Shown here piece after piece: positions 60,077-64,000 of a DNA stretch of 64,000 nt. The DNA is from Pseudomonas sp. NFR16 (lineage in GTDB: Bacteria > Pseudomonadota > Gammaproteobacteria > Pseudomonadales > Pseudomonadaceae). Position 1 is the first letter of the stretch; each line of letters begins with the position of its first letter. Location: positions 62,001 to 126,000 of the forward strand of contig NZ_FNYJ01000006.1 in assembly GCF_900108875.1 (NCBI RefSeq), written 5' to 3'. Both the position numbers and the translations under genes were made by a program. The notes under the pieces are model-generated. The model saw only the letters and a list, made by a program, of their open reading frames with translations, ran no database searches and was not told the DNA's origin.

Positions 60077-60919
60077 ATGCCGTACACGCGCTCGCCCATT
60101 ACCCGTCTGTTGCCCTTGTTCGCGGGCGCCCTTGTCGCGTTGGGCGCCAGCTTCGCCGCGCAGGCCGACGCCACGCTGGACAAGATCGAGCAGCGTCATC
60201 GTGTGGTGGTCGGCGTGCTGTTGTCCGGTGGGCCGTTCGGTTCCATCGATCCGCTCACCCAGCAACCCAAAGGCCTGAATGTCGATCTGGCGCAGAACAT
60301 CGCCAGTCAGTTGGGCGCTGAGGCTGAACTGGTGCCGGTGCTTCCGGCCAACCGGGTGCAGTTCCTCCAGCAGGGCAAGGTCGATCTGTTGATCGCCAAC
60401 ATGGAGTGGACCGCCGAGCGCGGCCAGCAGCTGGGCTTCGTGCCGACGCCGTTTTATCGCGTCGGCGGCACTGCGGCGGTGCTCAAGGACAGCAAGATCA
60501 CCCGCTGGGAAGACCTCAAAGGCCAGCCCGTCTGCACCTCGCAAGGCAGCAGTTACGTCAAGCCGTTGACCGAGTTCGGGGCGCAGCTGAAAGCGTTCAA
60601 GAGCTCGTCGGAATCGCTGCTCGCCCTGCGCGGCAACAACTGCGTCGCAGCCGTACATGACGCCACGCTGATCAACCCGTTGATCGCCGACAGTCCGGAG
60701 TGGCAGAACTATCGCGCGATCAGCCCCGAACTCAACCCTGCGCCTTCGGTGATCTGGACACGCCCCGGCGAGACCGACACCCAAGCCAGGCTCGACTCCA
60801 TCGTCAAGGAACTGCATCGCAGCGGCTGGCTGATCGAGGCCGAAAAGCGCCATCACATCACGCCTGCGTCGCCTGCGCTGGTCGAGCTGCATGACAAGTT
60901 TCAGGCCGCCGGCGCCTGA
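60077..60919 (+). CDS. Amino-acid ABC transporter substrate-binding protein
   Basis: Encodes 280 residues; CGAGGGGAAA precedes the ATG. The signal peptide is about 1-30 (ending FAAQA). Periplasmic binding protein of the polar amino-acid family (SBP_bac_3): LDKIEQRHRVVVGVLLSGGP, GSIDPLTQQPKGLNVDLAQN, ANRVQFLQQGKVDLLIANME, WEDLKGQPVCTSQGSSYVKP. It aligns over its full length with the next gene, so the two are duplicates with perhaps different ligands. No permease genes are seen in the window. Confidence 0.88.
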   Translation: MPYTRSPITRLLPLFAGALVALGASFAAQADATLDKIEQRHRVVVGVLLSGGPFGSIDPLTQQPKGLNVDLAQNIASQLGAEAELVPVLPANRVQFLQQGKVDLLIANMEWTAERGQQLGFVPTPFYRVGGTAAVLKDSKITRWEDLKGQPVCTSQGSSYVKPLTEFGAQLKAFKSSSESLLALRGNNCVAAVHDATLINPLIADSPEWQNYRAISPELNPAPSVIWTRPGETDTQARLDSIVKELHRSGWLIEAEKRHHITPASPALVELHDKFQAAGA

Positions 60920-60961
60920 GGCGTTGCATTCATTCGGGCTTCCACCACAAGGCAATCGTTC

Positions 60962-61810
60962 ATGAGCAGTTTTTCCTTTGGCAAGACGCTGTCCACTTGC
61001 GGCCTGGCGCTGAGTCTGGCGCTGAGCGCCGCGTCCGCACACGCCGACGCAACGCTGGACAAGATTCAGCAGCGGCACAAGATCAGCATCGGTGTGATCC
61101 TCAGCGGTCCGCCGTTCGGCACCATCGATCCCAAGACCGGCGAGCACCTGGGCTACAACGTCGAGCTGGCCAAGGGGATCGCGCAAAAGCTGGGTGTGGA
61201 GGTCGAGACCGTGTCGGTACTGGCACCCAATCGCGTGCAGTTTCTGCAGCAGGGCAAGGTCGACATCCTGATCGCCAACATGCAGTACACCGATGAACGG
61301 GCCGAGATTCTCGACTACGTGCCCACGCCTTATGAAGAAGTGGGCGGCGCGGCCCTGATCCGCAAAGGCGCAGGCATCAGCACGTGGGAAGACCTCAAGG
61401 GCAAGCCGGTGTGCGTGTCGCAGGGCAGCAACTTCATCAAGCCGTTGCAGGAAACCTACGGCGCGCAGATCAAGGCGTTCCGCAGCCAGTCCGAGTCACT
61501 GTTGTCGTTGCGCGGTAACGGCTGCGTGGCGGCGGTGCACGTCAGCCCGACCATGCACGCGTTGCTCGATGACCCGGAATGGGCCGACTACAACATTCCG
61601 CTGGCCACCGACCTGATCCCGTCCAAATCGGTGATCTGGGTGCGCAAGGGCGAACACGACACGCAAGCGAAACTGGACGCGATCATTCGTGACTGGCACC
61701 GCAGTGGCTGGCTGATCGACCTCGGCCAGCGCACTGGCATGGCGCCCTCCCAGGCCCTGCGCGATCTGCACGAGCAGTTCCGCAATGCCGCGCCGCTGGC
61801 GGCGCAGTGA
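60962..61810 (+). CDS. Amino-acid ABC transporter substrate-binding protein, paralogue
   Basis: Encodes 282 residues, signal peptide about 1-28 (ending ASAHA). Motifs run parallel to the preceding protein (ATLDKIQQRHKISIGVILSG, GTIDPKTGEHLGYNVELAKG, WEDLKGKPVCVSQGSNFIKP). The gap between the two genes is 42 bp and the next gene begins 17 bp after its stop, so they share one message with the oxidase and aminotransferase genes. Confidence 0.88.
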   Translation: MSSFSFGKTLSTCGLALSLALSAASAHADATLDKIQQRHKISIGVILSGPPFGTIDPKTGEHLGYNVELAKGIAQKLGVEVETVSVLAPNRVQFLQQGKVDILIANMQYTDERAEILDYVPTPYEEVGGAALIRKGAGISTWEDLKGKPVCVSQGSNFIKPLQETYGAQIKAFRSQSESLLSLRGNGCVAAVHVSPTMHALLDDPEWADYNIPLATDLIPSKSVIWVRKGEHDTQAKLDAIIRDWHRSGWLIDLGQRTGMAPSQALRDLHEQFRNAAPLAAQ

Positions 61811-61827
61811 TTCCCGGGAGACCAGCC

Positions 61828-63267
61828 ATGAGCGGCGAACTGTTCCAGACCTTGCAGCAATTGCTTGGCACGCCTTACGTCCTGCCGGGTGAGGCGTCAC
61901 CCGCGCAACTCACCGATAAGCAGGGCACCTATGTCGGCAAAGCGCTGGCGGTGGTGCGTCCGGCCAATACGGAGGAGGTCGCCGCAGTGGTGCGTGCCTG
62001 CGTCGCGCACCGGGCGCCGATCGTCGTGCAGGGCGGAAACACCGGCCTGATGGGCGCGGCAACCCCGGACAGCAGCGGACGGGCGGTGCTGTTGCTGCTC
62101 GACCGGCTCAACCGGGTGCGTGAGGTTGATACCGATAACGACACCCTCACCGTCGAGGCCGGTTGCATCCTGCAGAACGTTCAGGAGGTTGCCCGTCGCG
62201 CGGGGCGGCTGTTTCCACTGAGCCTGGGCGCTGAGGGCAGCTGCACCATTGGCGGTAATCTGGGCACCAACGCAGGAGGCACCGCGGTGCTGCGCTACGG
62301 CAACACCCGCGAGCTTACGCTGGGGCTGGAAGTGGTCACCGCCGAGGGTGAAATCTGGAACGGGCTGCGCGGGCTGCGCAAGGACAACACCGGCTACGAT
62401 CTGCGCGACCTGTACATCGGCAGCGAAGGCACGCTCGGCATCATCACCGCCGCGACGCTGAAGCTGTTTCCGTTGCCCAAGGCGCAGAGCACGGCCTTTC
62501 TGGCGTTTGATTCGCTGGCGCAGGCGGTCAGTTTCCTGTCTCACGCCCGGGCCGGTTTCGGCGCCAGCCTGACCGCGTTCGAGCTGCTGACGGCCGATTG
62601 CCTGGCGCTGCTGCGCGAGCAGTTCCCCGAAGGGCCGCAGCCTTTTCAGCGGGCGCCGCAACCCTGGTTCGCCTTGCTCGAACTGTCCGACAACCACAGC
62701 GAAGCGCATGCCCGCCAGGCGTTCGAAGACGTGCTGGGCAACGCCTTCGAAGAAGGTCTGCTGGCCGACGCGCTGATTGCCGAGAGCCTGGCGCAGAGCG
62801 AAGCGCTGTGGCTGCTGAGGGAGAACATGAGCGAGGCGCAGAAACGCGCCGGTCGCAACATGAAGCACGATATTTCGATACCGGTCTCGCGCATCGTCGA
62901 GTTCGTCGAGCACACCGATGCCTTGCTGCAGGCGCATTTTCCCGGCGTGCGCCATTTCACTTTCGGTCATCTGGGCGATGGCAATCTGCATTACAACGTC
63001 GCGCATCCGCTGGACTCCACGGTCGAGGCGCACATGGCGCATTACGCTGCGGTGAGTGAACGGGTGCATGACAGTGCTCACGCGTTCGGCGGCTCGATCA
63101 GCGCCGAACACGGCATCGGTCAGCGCAAGCGGGCGATGCTGCCGCGCTACAAGAGCGCCGTCGAACTGGACCTCATGCGCCGAGTGAAGCAGGCGCTGGA
63201 CCCCCTCAATCTGCTCAACCCAGGCAAAGTCCTGGCGAGCCCCGAAAGCCGGAGTGACGCCCCATGA
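61828..63267 (+). CDS. FAD-linked oxidase/dehydrogenase (GlcD/D-lactate type)
   Basis: Encodes 479 residues from MSGELFQTLQ. The FAD-binding PCMH fold has VVQGGNTGLMGAATPD, then GAEGSCTIGGNLGTNAGG and YIGSEGTLGIITAATLKLFP. The C-terminal FAD-oxidase part ends with HFTFGHLGDGNLHYNV and SAEHGIGQRKRAML, the typical metal-binding histidines. Relatives oxidise 2-hydroxy acids such as D-lactate, D-2-hydroxyglutarate or glycolate. Between amino-acid binding proteins and an aminotransferase it could act on a hydroxy acid derived from the imported compound. Its last codons overlap the next gene by 4 bp (ATGA). Confidence 0.88.
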   Translation: MSGELFQTLQQLLGTPYVLPGEASPAQLTDKQGTYVGKALAVVRPANTEEVAAVVRACVAHRAPIVVQGGNTGLMGAATPDSSGRAVLLLLDRLNRVREVDTDNDTLTVEAGCILQNVQEVARRAGRLFPLSLGAEGSCTIGGNLGTNAGGTAVLRYGNTRELTLGLEVVTAEGEIWNGLRGLRKDNTGYDLRDLYIGSEGTLGIITAATLKLFPLPKAQSTAFLAFDSLAQAVSFLSHARAGFGASLTAFELLTADCLALLREQFPEGPQPFQRAPQPWFALLELSDNHSEAHARQAFEDVLGNAFEEGLLADALIAESLAQSEALWLLRENMSEAQKRAGRNMKHDISIPVSRIVEFVEHTDALLQAHFPGVRHFTFGHLGDGNLHYNVAHPLDSTVEAHMAHYAAVSERVHDSAHAFGGSISAEHGIGQRKRAMLPRYKSAVELDLMRRVKQALDPLNLLNPGKVLASPESRSDAP

Positions 63268-64000
63268 GCGTTCGTCTGTCCACGCGCATCCAGCGCGTTT
63301 CGCTGTCGGCCAATGCCGCCGCCAAATCCCGGGCCACCGAGTTGCGTGAGGCCGGTCGCGACATCCTCGACCTGACCACCGGCGAGCCGGATTTCGACAC
63401 ACCGGAGCACATCAAGCAGGCCGCCTACCGCGCCATCGACGCTGGCGCCACCAAGTACACGCCGACGCCAGGCGTGAAAAAACTGCGTGAAGCGATCCAG
63501 CGCAAGCTGCAGCGGGAAAACCGCCTGGATTACACGCTGTCGTCGATCGTCGTCGCCAACGGCGCCAAGCAAGTCATTTTCAATGCCTTCGCCGCGACGC
63601 TGGATGAGGGCGATGAAGTGCTGGTGCCGGTGCCTTACTGGCCGTCGTTTCCGGACATCGTGCGGGTCAACGGCGGTGAGCCGGTGTTCATCGAATGCGG
63701 CCTGGAGCAGGGCTGCAAGCTGACCCCGGCGCAGCTCGAACAGCACATCAACGGGCGCACCCGCTGGCTGATTCTCAACGGCCCGGGCAACCCGAGCGGC
63801 GCGGTATACAGCGAGGCGGAACTGCTGGCGCTGGCCGAGGTGTTGCGTCGACATCCCCACGTGCTGGTGTTGCTGGACGAACTGTACGAGCACATTCGTT
63901 TCGACGGGCAACCGGCCGTGAGCCTGTTCAACGTCGCGCCCGACCTTCAGGCCCGGGCTTTGCTGGTCGGCGGGGTGTCGAAAACCTACGCCATGACGGG
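63264..64000 (+). CDS. Class I/II pyridoxal-phosphate aminotransferase, partial
   Basis: The first 245 codons are in the window; the gene runs off the right edge. It reads MSVRLSTRIQRVSLSANAAA, then DLTTGEPDFDTPEHIKQAAY, GATKYTPTPGVKKLREAIQR, VANGAKQVIFNAFAATLDEG, LNGPGNPSGAVYSEAELLAL, VLLDELYEHIRFDG and VGGVSKTYAMTG, where SKTYAMTG carries the PLP-binding lysine. This is an aspartate-aminotransferase-type (AAT subgroup I-gamma) enzyme. It overlaps the oxidase gene by 4 bp, so it is co-translated with it and probably deaminates the imported amino acid. Confidence 0.9.
   Translation, partial: MSVRLSTRIQRVSLSANAAAKSRATELREAGRDILDLTTGEPDFDTPEHIKQAAYRAIDAGATKYTPTPGVKKLREAIQRKLQRENRLDYTLSSIVVANGAKQVIFNAFAATLDEGDEVLVPVPYWPSFPDIVRVNGGEPVFIECGLEQGCKLTPAQLEQHINGRTRWLILNGPGNPSGAVYSEAELLALAEVLRRHPHVLVLLDELYEHIRFDGQPAVSLFNVAPDLQARALLVGGVSKTYAMT

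Noticed and set aside
60002..61186. A 394-codon minus-strand frame over the two binding-protein genes
   Set aside because: It mirrors both paralogues antisense, which explains its internal repeats. No ribosome site or domain.
61897..63402. A 501-codon minus-strand frame over the FAD oxidase and aminotransferase
   Set aside because: It is the complement of a well-recognised coding gene in GC-rich DNA, its sequence is rich in Arg/Gln/His without motifs, and it crosses a gene junction.
1..64000. CRISPR arrays and intact insertion sequences
   Set aside because: No regularly spaced repeats and no transposase gene with terminal inverted repeats were seen by eye; the repeats found are hairpins, a REP pair and short direct repeats.

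Overview
The window looks like a Pseudomonas chromosome, probably of the fluorescens/syringae lineages. The right quarter is uniformly GC-rich with Pseudomonas-type codon use. It carries a Pseudomonas-style REP pair (57806-57902) and ordinary Pseudomonas metabolic genes. The left three quarters carry an MvaT-type silencer and a variable-GC mosaic of hypothetical, defence and broken genes, typical of a genomic island. The junction lies near 48.9 kb, where a 24-bp copy of the 3' end of a serine tRNA gene (T-loop, acceptor strand, CCA) stands alone in front of a terminator. I read it as one attachment-site copy of an island whose other end is off the window to the left.

Left island part, 1-31.5 kb. 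It holds a LysR remnant, two paralogous XRE regulators, a membrane SH3 protein, a large C39/papain-like cysteine peptidase, a pentapeptide-repeat protein, a TrlF-like PHP-ATPase next to a decayed UvrD-helicase tail, a metallophosphoesterase, a series of small Pseudomonas accessory genes (one small protein family is present twice), a frameshifted AbiJ-type gene, a HAD hydrolase, a membrane GAF protein coupled to a 55-residue protein, and a three-gene operon of exported proteins (LysM-like, HExxH peptidase, amidase). An MvaT paralogue, a frameshifted ProQ/FinO gene and a broken acetyltransferase follow. Gene decay is heavy: at least eight broken genes are visible, including tails of DctA and a CopG-type antitoxin.

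Right island part, 31.5-48.5 kb, all but one gene on the minus strand. First comes a module I recognise as the Gamma-Mobile-Trio (GmtY-GmtZ-GmtX, overlapping genes), with GmtY apparently lacking its 5' half. Its neighbours form a dense defence cluster: an uncharacterised gene pair with a possible OST-HTH domain; a CoiA-like nuclease (DUF6035) directly behind a complete three-component ABC system (effector, middle component, DUF3732 ATPase) whose genes overlap by 4 bp; an AbiH protein; and a fusion of an HsdR-type nuclease domain to a STAND-like NTPase, which abuts the attachment site.

Core part, 49-64 kb. A flavin monooxygenase is divergent from a sigma-54 activator, with a good -24/-12 promoter and palindromic activator sites between them. 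Next are a bile-acid-symporter-like transporter, a hemerythrin protein, a sulfonate-type binding protein followed by an LLM flavin monooxygenase (organosulfur use), an exported esterase and a LysR regulator. The window ends in an operon of two paralogous amino-acid binding proteins, an FAD-linked oxidase and an aminotransferase that runs off the edge.

All homology statements are recognition by eye; no database search was run.
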